Assembly: GCA_002297665.1 (NCBI GenBank)
Contig: DBMS01000226.1
Coordinates: 1 to 35,631, forward strand
Origin: Holophagaceae bacterium UBA692
Lineage (GTDB): Bacteria > Acidobacteriota > Holophagae > Holophagales > Holophagaceae
DNA length: 35,631 bases
Direction of reading: 5' to 3'
Part shown: positions 8,355 through 17,381 of the stretch, piece after piece
How positions within the stretch are numbered: the first letter of the stretch is position 1
Layout: the number at the start of each line of letters is the position of its first letter
Notes under the pieces: generated by a model
What the model saw: the letters and a program-made list of their open reading frames with translations, nothing else
What the model was told of the DNA's origin: nothing
Database searches by the model: none
Position numbers and translations under genes: made by a program

Positions 8355-11300
8355 TCAGCTCCAGCGCAGCCGCGCGACGTCCGGGAAGCTCGCGGCCAGG
8401 CCCAGGTCCTCCCGGCTCCCCACGTGCTCGGGCGAGATCATGAAGGCATCCACGGCCCCGACGCCGTCGGCCTGGCCCCCGAGTCCCACCCAGCCGTTCC
8501 GGCCGCTCTGCTTGGCGGCGTAGAGGCACCGGTCCGCCACCGCCACCACCCGCGACCAGCAGAGGGCTTCGGGCTGGGAGGGCACCAGCGGGTACGAGCA
8601 GAACCCCACGGAACAGGTGAGGGGCGTCTCCTGGCCGCCGCCCAGGTCGAAGGGCCGGGAGCGCATGGCCTCCAGGATCCGTTCCGCCAGCGCGCCGCCC
8701 TGGGCCCGGTCCATGCGCCTGGCCACCACCAGGAACTCCTCGCCCCCCCACCGCACGACGGTGTCCGAGGTGCGGGCGACCTCCTGGAGGCGGTCCCGCA
8801 CCTGCTGGAGCACGAGATCGCCCGCGGGGTGGCCGTGGCCGTCGTTCACGGCCTTGAAGTGGTCCAGGTCCACCATGAGGAAGACCATGTCCAGGTTGCG
8901 GGCCGGGCGCCCTTCCCGGGACGCGGAACCGTGGTCCCGGCGCACCTGGGCGAGGTCCTCCTCCAGCGTCAGGTCCAGGAACCGGCGGTTCTTGAGGCCG
9001 GTCAGGGGGTCGGTCACCGTGAGCTGGTGCAGGGCCTGGTTGGCCTCGGCCAGCGCGACGGTGCGCATCTCCACCACCCGCTCCAGCTCCTGGTTGCGCT
9101 CCCGCATGGCCTTCGTGCGCAGCCGCACCGCGAGGTAGCCCAGGGCCAGCAGGCCCGCGCCCGCCAGGAGGCGGAACCACAGGGCCTGGTACCAGGCCGG
9201 CAGCACCTGGAAGGGGAAGGCCGCCACGGGGCCCCAGGCGCCCTCGGCCAGCCCCGACCGCACTTCGAAGCGGTACGCGCCGGGCGGAAGGTTGGCGTAG
9301 CGGATCTCCCGCACCTTCGTGGTCCGCCAGGCATCCTCCATCCCCACCAGGCGCACCTGGTTCAGGACCCGCGCCTCGTTGAGGTAGGTGAGCCCCGTGA
9401 TGTGGAATTCGAACGTCGCGTCCCGCTTGGGCACCTCCGGCACGCCCGCGAACGGGAAGGCGAGTTCCGTCCCGCCGAAGGAGGCGGAAAGGATGAACGC
9501 CGCGGGCGGCGAGGCCGAGCCTTTGTACCGGTCCTGGTGGAACCGGGCGAGGCCGCCCAGGGTGCCCACCCACACGTCCCCGCCCGGCTCGGCCAGGAAG
9601 GCGCTGCCGTTGCATTCGTCGCCGGGAAGGCCGTCCATGGTGCCGAATTCCTGGAAGCGGGCCCCGTCGAAGAGCACCACCCCCTGGGAGGTGCCCACCC
9701 ACAGGCGCCCCAGGGCGTCCTCGCGCATGTAGTAGGCCTTGCGCGCCGTGATGCCGGAGGCCGCGTCGAAGTGCTTCACCAGCGCCAGCCGTCCCGCGGC
9801 GTAGCGGTACTGGCTCAGGCCCTGCCTGGCGTGGTAGCTCACCCATAGGTCCCCACCGGGGCGCTCGTAGACGGCGCGGGCGTCCGCGTCCACCAGGCCG
9901 TCGGCCTTGCCCAGGCGCCGCCACTGGCCGCCCTCCAGCACCAGGAGCCCGTTGGCGCTGGCCAGCCAGAGCCGGCCCCCCTGGCCGCGGGTGATGGACG
10001 TCGCCCTCTCCCCCGGCACCTCCCCGGGAAGCGGGAACGGCTCCACGGCGAAGGCGGAGCCGCGCCGCGCCACCCGGAACAGCCCCTGGCGGCGCGTGGC
10101 GACCCAGAGGGTCCCCTGGTCGTCGAAGGCCAGGCTGGTGATGGTCGAGGTGGGCTGGGCCCATTCCTGCCACCGGGACGTGCCCGGCACCCACCGCCGC
10201 AGGCGCGCGGGCGCTCCCCCCATCCAGAGGGCGCCGTCCGGGGCCACCGCGAGGGCGAGCACGGCCTGCTTGGCCGTATCGGGCACCAGCGTCCAACGCC
10301 CGTCCCGGGTCTCGCACAGGCCATTGCTGGTGCCGGCCCAGAGCCGGCCCTGGCCGTCGCGGGTGATGGACCACACCACGCCGCCCTCGATGCCGTTCTG
10401 GTAGGTGTGCTGCCCCCAGGCCTCCCGGCTCAGCGTCCGGTGGAGGCCGAGCCCGGCGATCCAGAGGCAGCCCTCCCGGTCCTCCAGCGCGCGGTTGACG
10501 AAGGGGGTGGGCAGGCCCTGGGCCCGGCCCAGGTGCTCCCAGCGGTCGCCCCGCACCCGCACCAGGTCCTCCGTGGTGGGAATCAGCAGCGCCCCCGTGG
10601 GGGTCAGGCGCAGGCAGCCGTCATAGGCCGCCGTCTCGACCCGTCCGGAAAGGTCCTGGAAGGGCGCCCCGGCGGCGGGGCGCATCCAGAGCCCGCTGCG
10701 CGACCGCACCCACATGCGACCCGCGCCGTCCTGGACCACGGCGTCCAGTCGCTCCCGCCACGGCCCCGCCACCTCCGCGGCCGGTCCGGGCCGCCCCGCG
10801 TCATACCGCAGCAGCCGCTCCTGGGACCCCACGTACACGGCCGATCCCACCACCGCCAGGCAGCGGGCGGGTTCCTCCCCCTTCCAGCCCGGGGCCGGTT
10901 CGAAGGCCGTTTCGCCGGCGCGCTGCCGGAACAGCCCGCGTTCCGTGGCCACCCACGCCAGGCCGCGGGCATCCAGGGCCAGGGCGAAGACTTCGGCCTG
11001 GGGCAGGCCCTGCCCGGGCCCCAGCGGCCGGATCCTTCCGTGCTCCCGGAGGGCCAGGCCCCGGGTGGTGCCGATCCAGAGGCGGCGCTGGCCCGCCGCG
11101 CAGAGCGCGCGGACCCAAACGTCCTGCAGGCCCGACTCGCCCCGGAAGACCTGGAACCGCTGCACGTCGTAGCGGAACAGCCCGTCCTCCGTGCCCACCC
11201 AGAGGAACCCGTCCGAATCCTGCTCCAGGCACCAGACGGAGAGGTTCTCGAGGCCCTGGCTGATGCCGTAGCTCTGGAAGGGCATCTGCTCCGCGGGCGC

Positions 11301-11411
11301 CTGCGGCGGCCGGGCCCCCTCCAGGGGCAGGCGGGGACCCAGCGCCAGGGCCAGCAGGAGCGCGGCGGCGCGGGCGAGGATCGGCAGGATGCCGCGGGAA
11401 GGGGAAGTCAT
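8355..11411 (-). CDS. Beta-propeller sensor diguanylate cyclase (propeller-Y_Y_Y-TM-GGDEF)
   Basis: This 1018-aa protein has a signal peptide (about 1-32), then some 640 residues of repeated blades of the two-component-regulator propeller type (LWVGTEDGLF, LWIGTTRGLA, LWVGTSQGVV and many more). A Y_Y_Y-type Ig-like domain follows (about 690-755), then one membrane helix (about 770-790), a short coiled coil and a GGDEF domain. The catalytic motif is GGEEF at 889-893 and the inhibitory I-site RTSD stands five residues before it. It should therefore make cyclic di-GMP with product inhibition, in response to a periplasmic signal. In better-studied proteins the same sensor is joined to a histidine kinase. 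It starts 4 bases after the stop of the 222-aa gene, so the two are very likely one operon. Confidence 0.93.
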   Translation of the reverse strand: MTSPSRGILPILARAAALLLALALGPRLPLEGARPPQAPAEQMPFQSYGISQGLENLSVWCLEQDSDGFLWVGTEDGLFRYDVQRFQVFRGESGLQDVWVRALCAAGQRRLWIGTTRGLALREHGRIRPLGPGQGLPQAEVFALALDARGLAWVATERGLFRQRAGETAFEPAPGWKGEEPARCLAVVGSAVYVGSQERLLRYDAGRPGPAAEVAGPWRERLDAVVQDGAGRMWVRSRSGLWMRPAAGAPFQDLSGRVETAAYDGCLRLTPTGALLIPTTEDLVRVRGDRWEHLGRAQGLPTPFVNRALEDREGCLWIAGLGLHRTLSREAWGQHTYQNGIEGGVVWSITRDGQGRLWAGTSNGLCETRDGRWTLVPDTAKQAVLALAVAPDGALWMGGAPARLRRWVPGTSRWQEWAQPTSTITSLAFDDQGTLWVATRRQGLFRVARRGSAFAVEPFPLPGEVPGERATSITRGQGGRLWLASANGLLVLEGGQWRRLGKADGLVDADARAVYERPGGDLWVSYHARQGLSQYRYAAGRLALVKHFDAASGITARKAYYMREDALGRLWVGTSQGVVLFDGARFQEFGTMDGLPGDECNGSAFLAEPGGDVWVGTLGGLARFHQDRYKGSASPPAAFILSASFGGTELAFPFAGVPEVPKRDATFEFHITGLTYLNEARVLNQVRLVGMEDAWRTTKVREIRYANLPPGAYRFEVRSGLAEGAWGPVAAFPFQVLPAWYQALWFRLLAGAGLLALGYLAVRLRTKAMRERNQELERVVEMRTVALAEANQALHQLTVTDPLTGLKNRRFLDLTLEEDLAQVRRDHGSASREGRPARNLDMVFLMVDLDHFKAVNDGHGHPAGDLVLQQVRDRLQEVARTSDTVVRWGGEEFLVVARRMDRAQGGALAERILEAMRSRPFDLGGGQETPLTCSVGFCSYPLVPSQPEALCWSRVVAVADRCLYAAKQSGRNGWVGLGGQADGVGAVDAFMISPEHVGSREDLGLAASFPDVARLRWS

Positions 11412-11415
11412 GGGG

Positions 11416-12084
11416 CTAGACGGGCCGGTAACGGCCGGCGATGCGATGCCGGATCCGGGTCAGGCCGAGGCCCTGGGGGACCCAGAATTCCAGGAGGGTT
11501 TCCCCGGAAGTGGCGTCCGGCAGGCGCTCCAGGTTCAGCTGCCCCGTGCCGGCCTCGTCGTGGAGGACCCGGGGGTAGCTGGTCCAGGTGGAGCCCTCGT
11601 CCCAGGACCACCGGAGCCAAAGCGAAGACGCGTCGAACGCCGCTGGACGCTTGAGGACCCAGCCGATGGAGGCGTCCCGCCCGCCGATGGAATCGGCGAA
11701 GTCCATGGTCGCAGGCGCAAGGTCGCGGGGGGATTCCAGCCGGGCCAGGACCTGGTTGCCGCGGACCACCGTAAGACTGCGGAGGGCGGTGCCCTCCGGC
11801 ACCTCCACGCGCCAGTCGGCGGCTTCCCCCTGGTCGCCGGCGAGGGCGTAGGTCTGCACCTCGCAGGGCACCTCGAAGGCCCGTCCCGCCGCGTCCTTGA
11901 GGAGCGCCCGCCCCGGCTGCGCCAGCCCGTCGCGGTGGACCCGCAGCTGGATGCTGCCCACCGACGTGGACCGCAGGGCCCCGCGCCGGAGCGTGGAATT
12001 CCCGAAAATGACCTGGACATCGCCCGCCTGGAGGCCCATGGCCACGATCCCCAGAAGGACGCCTCGCATACGCACGGATAGCAT
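11416..12084 (-). CDS. Putative exported protein of unknown function, co-transcribed with a diguanylate cyclase
   Basis: The 222-aa product begins MLSVRMRGVLLGIVAMGLQA, a short signal peptide with probable cleavage near QAG; Met6 is an alternative start. The mature part is beta-rich with several Trp residues (LWLRWSWDEGSTWTSYPRV) and looks like one or two Ig-like sandwiches, but I do not recognise the family. It is directly followed (4 bases) by the propeller diguanylate cyclase, so it may be a periplasmic partner or ligand presenter of that sensor; this is inference from position. The start is not settled. The best ribosome site, GGAGGA at 12103-12108, lies before an upstream ATG that opens a three-codon frame ending directly against this ATG. 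Confidence 0.75.
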   Translation of the reverse strand: MLSVRMRGVLLGIVAMGLQAGDVQVIFGNSTLRRGALRSTSVGSIQLRVHRDGLAQPGRALLKDAAGRAFEVPCEVQTYALAGDQGEAADWRVEVPEGTALRSLTVVRGNQVLARLESPRDLAPATMDFADSIGGRDASIGWVLKRPAAFDASSLWLRWSWDEGSTWTSYPRVLHDEAGTGQLNLERLPDATSGETLLEFWVPQGLGLTRIRHRIAGRYRPV

Positions 12085-12152
12085 TCAGAACCCCATCTTG
12101 ATTCCTCCAGTTTCCCAGGTCCCTGTTGCAAATGTGTGAAGAAAGGCACAAA

Positions 12153-12170
12153 TTTTCCAACTTTTCCAAC
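12153..12170. repeat. Tandem 9-bp direct repeat TTTTCCAAC x2
   Basis: Two adjacent perfect copies of TTTTCCAAC lie in the 144-base gap upstream of the 222-aa gene on the minus strand (there read GTTGGAAAA twice). The position, about 70-90 bases before the start codon, suits a regulator site or a -35 region (TTGGAA), but no good -10 pairs with it. Confidence 0.4.
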
Positions 12171-12181
12171 CACGGGCGCCC

Positions 12182-12215
12182 CCGGGCCGGAAGCGGGCCC
12201 TGCCCCCGGGCCCGG
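12182..12215 (-). terminator. GC-rich hairpin upstream of the 222-aa gene, after the GGDEF gene's stop side
   Basis: CCGGGCC (12182-12188) pairs with GGCCCGG (12209-12215), with further GC pairing in the loop. It lies just before the stop codon side of the minus-strand GAF-GGDEF gene, whose transcript would read through it after 12229 and then meet an A/T-richer stretch. It is a plausible terminator separating that gene from the following operon. It lacks a clear U-run. Confidence 0.35.
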
Positions 12216-12228
12216 CGAGCGTCCAGCC

Positions 12229-14046
12229 TCAGTTCGGGAGGGGCAGGCCCTTGCCCAGGTCGCCGGCGCTGACCGTACGGTTCCGTCCGAGACCCTTGGC
12301 CTCGTAGAGGGCCTGGTCCGCCAAGGGCAGGAGCGCCTCCCGGCTCCGGGTGTGCTCGGGAAAGCAGGCCAGGCCAATGCTCGCGGTGATGTGGCGGCCC
12401 GCCGGGAAGGGGGGCTCGGGCAGGGGTAGCGCATGGATGGTGGCCCGCAAGCGCTCGGCCAGCACCCGCGCGAACTCCGCGCCGGCCTGGGGCAGGAGGA
12501 TGGCGAACTCCTCGCCCCCGTACCGCGCCACCACGTCGCCGCTGCGCACGTGGCCCTGCAGGCACTGGGCGAAAAGCCGCAGGACCTGGTCGCCGCCGTC
12601 GTGGCCGAATGTGTCGTTGAAGGCCTTGAAGTGGTCGATGTCCAGCATCAGGACGGACAGCGGCAGGCCGTTGCGGACGCTCTGGTCGATGGTCTTGGGC
12701 AGCACCTCGTCCAGGAACCTGCGGTTGTAGGCGCCGGTGAGGCCGTCCCGGATGGACCGCTCCTGGGCCAGCTCCAGGGCGCGCAGGGTCTGGAGGGCCG
12801 ACGCGGTGGCCGCCACCAGGGACGCGGCGATGCGGCGGCGCTCCGGCGTCCAATGGTCGGGGTGCCGGGCCTGGAGGTTCACCAGCCCCAGGGTGCGGCC
12901 CGAGGCCACCATGGGCAGGCAGAGGTAGGCTCCCGACCCGGGCACGCCCAGGGGGCAGAGGCAGGCGGTGGGCGCCTTGCTCTCCAGGCAAACGGGGGTT
13001 GTCTGCCGGATCGCCCGGCAGCGGCCGGCGTCCTGCAGAATGGGGTTGTGCGCCGCCTCCTCCGGGGACAGGGTCGGCAGGACCGCGCGAAGGCCCTCGC
13101 CGCCCTCGTCATGGAGAAGGATGCGCTGCGCGCTGGACCGCACCTGGCGGTGGAGCGCCTGGTCCAGGGCCGCCAGCAGGTCCTCCTCCCGGGACACGTG
13201 CTGGATCAGTTCCTCGAAGGCCCGGGTGGCCAGGGCCTCGTCGTGCTCCTGACGAAGCAGGCTCTCCCGTTCCCGGTTGCGCACGTCCAGCTCGTAGAGG
13301 GCCCGGCCCAGGATCTCCACTTCCTTCACCGATTGGTTTCCGGTGGGCTCAGGGTAGCCGTCGCCGGCCCGCGCCTGCTCGGCCAGGTTGGCCAGGGGCA
13401 CCGAAACCCGCAGCAGGAGCCAGCGCGCGAAGAACAGGGCGGTGACGAAGAGGCCGGCCTCGGTGGCATAGCCCAGCCACCGCGCGTAGGCCAGGGTGGT
13501 CTCGATGCTCTGGTACCGTTCCTCGTCCCGGGCGTCCAGCATTCGGGTGAGTTCGGCGCTGGCCTTCTTCACCTCGCCGAAGGCACGGTTTTCCTGGGCC
13601 AGGGCGCCGGGAAGGTCCGCGAGGGGGCCCTTGAGGCGCAGGCGGATGTGGGGAATGGCCTCCTCCTGCCACCGGCGCACCAGGAACTCCAGCCGGTCCA
13701 TCTGCGCGAGGTCGCCGGGCCTGGCGTTCTCCGGGAGGTTCCCCCGCAGCGCCCGGAGCGGCTCATCCGCAAGCCTTCCCCCCCGGCCGAAGGCCTCCAG
13801 GAACCCCTGGTTCCCGCTCCCCAGGTAGCTCCGCAGGTCCACCTCCTGCTCCAGGACCGCGACCAGCAGCTCCTGCTGGGCCCGGTACCGCACCAGCGAC
13901 CGCCCCTGGGCGTCCACCTCCTCCACCAGATGGGGGTGGACGAAGAACCGCAACTCCAATGAGACCAAAAGGAAAGCGAACCCGAGGGAACCCAGTCCCC
14001 AGACGAGGTAGGTGCGGAGGGAACGTGTCCGATGGGTGAGCAGCAC
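12229..14046 (-). CDS. Membrane GAF-domain diguanylate cyclase
   Basis: The 605-aa protein has membrane helices at about 12-34 and 190-212 around a helical periplasmic domain of about 155 residues. A HAMP-like linker follows, then a GAF domain (about 280-425) with a Cys-containing stretch (RCRAIRQTTPVCLESKAPTACLCPLG), and a GGDEF domain with GGEEF at 510-514 and I-site RSGD five residues before. It is predicted to be an active, product-inhibited cyclic di-GMP synthase anchored in the inner membrane. The start is a GTG at 14046 with only a weak GGGG site, so the N-terminus is less certain than the rest. It is the second diguanylate cyclase in a row, and no EAL or HD-GYP phosphodiesterase is found in the window. 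Confidence 0.92.
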   Translation of the reverse strand: MLLTHRTRSLRTYLVWGLGSLGFAFLLVSLELRFFVHPHLVEEVDAQGRSLVRYRAQQELLVAVLEQEVDLRSYLGSGNQGFLEAFGRGGRLADEPLRALRGNLPENARPGDLAQMDRLEFLVRRWQEEAIPHIRLRLKGPLADLPGALAQENRAFGEVKKASAELTRMLDARDEERYQSIETTLAYARWLGYATEAGLFVTALFFARWLLLRVSVPLANLAEQARAGDGYPEPTGNQSVKEVEILGRALYELDVRNRERESLLRQEHDEALATRAFEELIQHVSREEDLLAALDQALHRQVRSSAQRILLHDEGGEGLRAVLPTLSPEEAAHNPILQDAGRCRAIRQTTPVCLESKAPTACLCPLGVPGSGAYLCLPMVASGRTLGLVNLQARHPDHWTPERRRIAASLVAATASALQTLRALELAQERSIRDGLTGAYNRRFLDEVLPKTIDQSVRNGLPLSVLMLDIDHFKAFNDTFGHDGGDQVLRLFAQCLQGHVRSGDVVARYGGEEFAILLPQAGAEFARVLAERLRATIHALPLPEPPFPAGRHITASIGLACFPEHTRSREALLPLADQALYEAKGLGRNRTVSAGDLGKGLPLPN

Positions 14047-14159
14047 GACCGGCCCCCGGTTTCCAGGACCCCTGGATGGGCAAGAATACCTTAAGTCCCC
14101 AGGTTATCGGCCCGTTGGACGTCTCCCATTAACGTGTGGGGTTGACGGCGGGCGCCGGG

Positions 14160-16187
14160 CTACCGCACTTCCCCATAGAGGACGTAGGTGGAAGGCCCCG
14201 TGCCCGAGTCAAAGCCGAGCTTCTGCATCAGATAGAATTTATCGTTCGCATCAAAGCCCAGGTAGGGGCGATTGGTCTCGCCGGGCCCCAGGGTCACCTT
14301 GGACCAGGCGTCCTGATCCAGGGTCAACAACTGCTGTCCGCCGGAGCTCAGGAACCGGAGTGCGATCCGGTCGCTCATCGGAGACGCGACGCAGTAGGCC
14401 CCCGACGTGGAACCGGTGATCCCCGTGGTCGCCAGGACCTGGACGGGGGTCCAGGCGCCTCCGGCCTTCCGCACCTCGCACAGATCCGTGTAATTCGCCT
14501 GATCGCTAGGAACATGGGGGCGGGTGAAGAAGACATGGAGGTCGCCCCGGTAGCTGACGGCGAAATCCAGGCAGTCGTACGAAAGGAGCATGGCGGCGCC
14601 GCTGGGAACCTGTTCCCATTGCCACTGGTTCGGCCCCTGGCGCTGCAGCAGGTAGATATCCTGCCACGTCCCCACCAGGACATGCGGAACCCCGCCGGCG
14701 TCCACGGTCAGCCGGAACGAGCTCAGGTAGGTGGGAGCCGGCGTGACCACGTTCAGGGACTCCGTGTTCCAGACGCCGTCCGCGCCTTTGAAGGCGTATT
14801 CGAGCCCGGAGATCCCCGAGCCGTCCTTCTGCCAGGCCAGGTGGAGCCTGTCCGACCGGTCCAGGGTGAAGACGAGGCTGCCCTGGGAGGTATACGGCGT
14901 GAGGATTCTGCGCGCAACCTCTTCGGTCTGCCAGGCCGCTCCGTCGAACCACGCGTGCGTGATGGCCACCTCCTCACTGCCCTGCATCACCTTGCGCTGA
15001 TACACCGTGTGGGGGCGATCGTGGGAATCCAACTGGAGCATCGGAGCGGCGAGGGAGGAGGCATTGGAGAGGGGATGGGAAACCCAGTCCGTCCCGGAGG
15101 GCGTGGCGATCACGAAGGAGTCGTAGTTCAGGATCTGCACGAACGTCCAGGCGCCGCGGGAATCCATGGCGCCCATCAGCGAAGGGGGCAAGGACTTGAT
15201 GGCCGGGGCCGCCAGGGCCAGGGCGCCCGGGATGGGCAGCGTCACGACCTTCGCGGAAAGGCTGGGGGCGGCCTGGGTGGACGCCTTGCGGGCCTCGACG
15301 CGGTAGGTGTAGTAGCCCGTGGCCAACTGGAGATCCTGGTAGGAGGTCGCCGTGGCGGCGAGGTGCGCGACATCCTCGAAATAGGGATAGGAGGAGGTGA
15401 TGCCGCTGGCCCGTGTGACCACCACTTCGGTCGCGCCCGCGCTGCGGTTCTCCCAGGTGAGGCTCACGCCTTCCACCAGCGGCGTTGCGACCAGGCCGGC
15501 GGGAGCCTTCAAGGTTGTGGAGATGGAATAGCTGAGGGCTTGCGCCGCCTTCGCTCCCTTCGAATAGGTCACGCGATAGGTGACGTAGGTGTTCTCGGGC
15601 GCCTCGCTATCCAGGTAGGTCGTGGTTCCGAACGCGACGCCGGGGATCGCGGTCCAGGAGGTGGGCTCGGCGTAGGTGGCGGAGGTGCCCCGCTCCAGGG
15701 TCAAGGTATCGGCCAGGGAGCTGTTGTTGGTCCACTTCAGGGCGATTCCCTCGGCCCCGTTGACGGCGCTGTCGAAGGTGGGCTTTCTGAGCCCGGTGGA
15801 CGAAGAGACCACGTTGCTGTACGGCGAAGCGGCCGTTCCCAGGACGGCGCGCATCCGGAACTTCAATTCCGTGTCCTCGGGCAGCACGGAGGGGTTGAAG
15901 GAAAGGTAGCCGATGGTCCAGTCGGCCGGGATGAGCTGCGTACCCAGTTTGGTGAACGCGTCGCCGCCCGTGGCCGATTCGAATTCATAGCCGTCGATCC
16001 TGTTCGCAGGCGCGGTCCAGGTGAATTCGAGCTGGGGCGAGATCCCCAGGTCCCCGGTCACCTTGAGGTTGGTGGGGCCGTTCAGGGCCGGCGTGCTCCC
16101 GCCGCCTCCGCCCGAACCGCATCCCGCCAACCCCATGAGCGGGAGCAGGCCAAAGAGGACAATAGACCAAAGGGACGGCCGGGCCAT
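14160..16187 (-). CDS. Exported lipoprotein with FN3-like repeats and a propeller-like C-terminal half
   Basis: Start at the ATG ending at 16187, with GGAGA 7 bases upstream; the frame reaches further but without signal character. The 675-aa product opens with a lipoprotein signal, lipobox L-A-G-C with acylated Cys23, then a Gly/Ser linker. Three fibronectin-type-III-like units follow (about 35-310, each with a Y-x-Y/F-R-V strand such as GYYTYRVEARK). The second half holds repeated WxxE/AW blocks (HDRPHTVYQ, SDRLHLAWQK, GGVPHVLVG) that look like a sialidase-type beta-propeller. No catalytic residues are recognised. The likely location is the outer or inner membrane facing the periplasm or outside. 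Role unknown; binding or adhesion is a guess from the folds. Confidence 0.85.
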   Translation of the reverse strand: MARPSLWSIVLFGLLPLMGLAGCGSGGGGGSTPALNGPTNLKVTGDLGISPQLEFTWTAPANRIDGYEFESATGGDAFTKLGTQLIPADWTIGYLSFNPSVLPEDTELKFRMRAVLGTAASPYSNVVSSSTGLRKPTFDSAVNGAEGIALKWTNNSSLADTLTLERGTSATYAEPTSWTAIPGVAFGTTTYLDSEAPENTYVTYRVTYSKGAKAAQALSYSISTTLKAPAGLVATPLVEGVSLTWENRSAGATEVVVTRASGITSSYPYFEDVAHLAATATSYQDLQLATGYYTYRVEARKASTQAAPSLSAKVVTLPIPGALALAAPAIKSLPPSLMGAMDSRGAWTFVQILNYDSFVIATPSGTDWVSHPLSNASSLAAPMLQLDSHDRPHTVYQRKVMQGSEEVAITHAWFDGAAWQTEEVARRILTPYTSQGSLVFTLDRSDRLHLAWQKDGSGISGLEYAFKGADGVWNTESLNVVTPAPTYLSSFRLTVDAGGVPHVLVGTWQDIYLLQRQGPNQWQWEQVPSGAAMLLSYDCLDFAVSYRGDLHVFFTRPHVPSDQANYTDLCEVRKAGGAWTPVQVLATTGITGSTSGAYCVASPMSDRIALRFLSSGGQQLLTLDQDAWSKVTLGPGETNRPYLGFDANDKFYLMQKLGFDSGTGPSTYVLYGEVR

Positions 16188-16285
16188 GGGTTTTCTCCAA
16201 GGTTGAAGCTGTGGGATGTCCCAAGTCTGACCGCCCCGGCGCCTCGGTTCAAGCCACGCTGCCACCCCATCGACCGCCGGGTGCC

Positions 16286-16314
16286 TTGACGAGCCCTGGA
16301 TCCGGACCTATTTT
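16286..16314 (+). promoter_or_regulatory. Sigma70-type promoter for the methyltransferase at 16405
   Basis: TTGACG (16286-16291), a 17-base spacer, then TATTTT (16309-16314) stand in an AT-rich patch upstream of the methyltransferase. Transcription would start near 16321 and give a leader of about 84 bases to the chosen start. Confidence 0.5.
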
Positions 16315-16404
16315 TAATGGCTTTTATCAATAAAATGAGTGCTTCAAATGCAGGGGCTTCACCTTCAGCCCGGACGCCGGTGCCGGGAGCGCGGGGGTAT
16401 GCCA

Positions 16405-17340
16405 ATGGAACCGAAGCCCGAATCCATCACCCACCTGCACCTCCTGGCGATCGTGTTGACGGAGCTGGGGCGCTTCGAGCGGGAGCCGGTCATCCGGATC
16501 CTGGACCTGGGCTGCGGCAACGGCCACCTGATGGGCTATCTGCATGAATCGCTCACCTCCCGCACCCCAGAGAAGCGGTTCGAGATCTGGGGCCATGATG
16601 TGGAGGAGTACGACGGCCATGGCCCGGACCTGCTGGCCACGACCCTGGCCCACCTCCACCGGCACCACCCCGACGTTCCCTGGGACGGGTTCGTGCGCGT
16701 CATTTCCGCCACCGCGCGGTGGCCCTATCCCGACGGGTTCTTCCACGTGATCCTCACCAACCAGGTGATGGAGCACGTGGAGGAACCCGCCCGGGTCTTC
16801 GCCGAGATCCAGCGGGTCCTGTGCGAGGGCGGCTTCTCCGCCAACCTTTTCCCCTTCACGACCTGCATCCACGAAGGTCACCTGGGCCTGCCCTGGGTCC
16901 ACCGCATCCGGAATTTCGAATTCCTGATGGGGTACATCCGGTTCATGAGCAGGCTCGGCTTCGGCCTGTACCGCAAGCGCCGCGAGCGCTACGACCTGGA
17001 GGAATACACCGAGAAATACGCCGATTTCCTCCGCCTCTGCACCCACTACATGCCCGCCCGGCGCGCCTTTGCCCTGGCCAAGGAACACCACCTGCGGATC
17101 TCCTTCCCCTATACCCAGAACTACTACTTCCAGAAGCTCCGGGCCCTGCTCGCCCTGGCGCCCCGGTACCGCTACCGCCAGCGCCGCAGGCCCATCCTCG
17201 ACTGGTTTGCCTATTCCACCCTCAAATACGTGAACTGCATCACGATGTTCCTGGAGAAGAAGGACGCCTACAGCCTTCCCGATCCGGTCAAGGCCGAGCC
17301 CGTTCCCTCCGCCGCGGCTGCATCCGCGGGTCCGGAATGA
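16405..17340 (+). CDS. Class I SAM-dependent methyltransferase, 311 aa
   Basis: Motif I is seen as ILDLGCGNG (about residues 32-40) and a later LTNQVMEHVEEPARVFAEIQRVL block gives the motif IV-V region of the Methyltransf_11/25 group. The C-terminal third (from about 180) is extra and basic, with Tyr-rich segments, and should give substrate specificity. The substrate cannot be told; such enzymes often act on lipids, quinones or glycans. The start is uncertain: ATG 16405 has GGGGG 7 bases upstream and is chosen; ATG 16399, ATG 16348 and GTG 16339 are in frame. It is divergent from the lipoprotein gene and converges on the PocR kinase. A small hairpin (GGTGAG / CTCACC, 17368-17386) lies at the convergent junction. 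Confidence 0.82.
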   Translation: MEPKPESITHLHLLAIVLTELGRFEREPVIRILDLGCGNGHLMGYLHESLTSRTPEKRFEIWGHDVEEYDGHGPDLLATTLAHLHRHHPDVPWDGFVRVISATARWPYPDGFFHVILTNQVMEHVEEPARVFAEIQRVLCEGGFSANLFPFTTCIHEGHLGLPWVHRIRNFEFLMGYIRFMSRLGFGLYRKRRERYDLEEYTEKYADFLRLCTHYMPARRAFALAKEHHLRISFPYTQNYYFQKLRALLALAPRYRYRQRRRPILDWFAYSTLKYVNCITMFLEKKDAYSLPDPVKAEPVPSAAAASAGPE

Positions 17341-17381
17341 CCCCGCAAGCCCCGGCGGCGGGCCACCGGTGAGGCCAAGGC

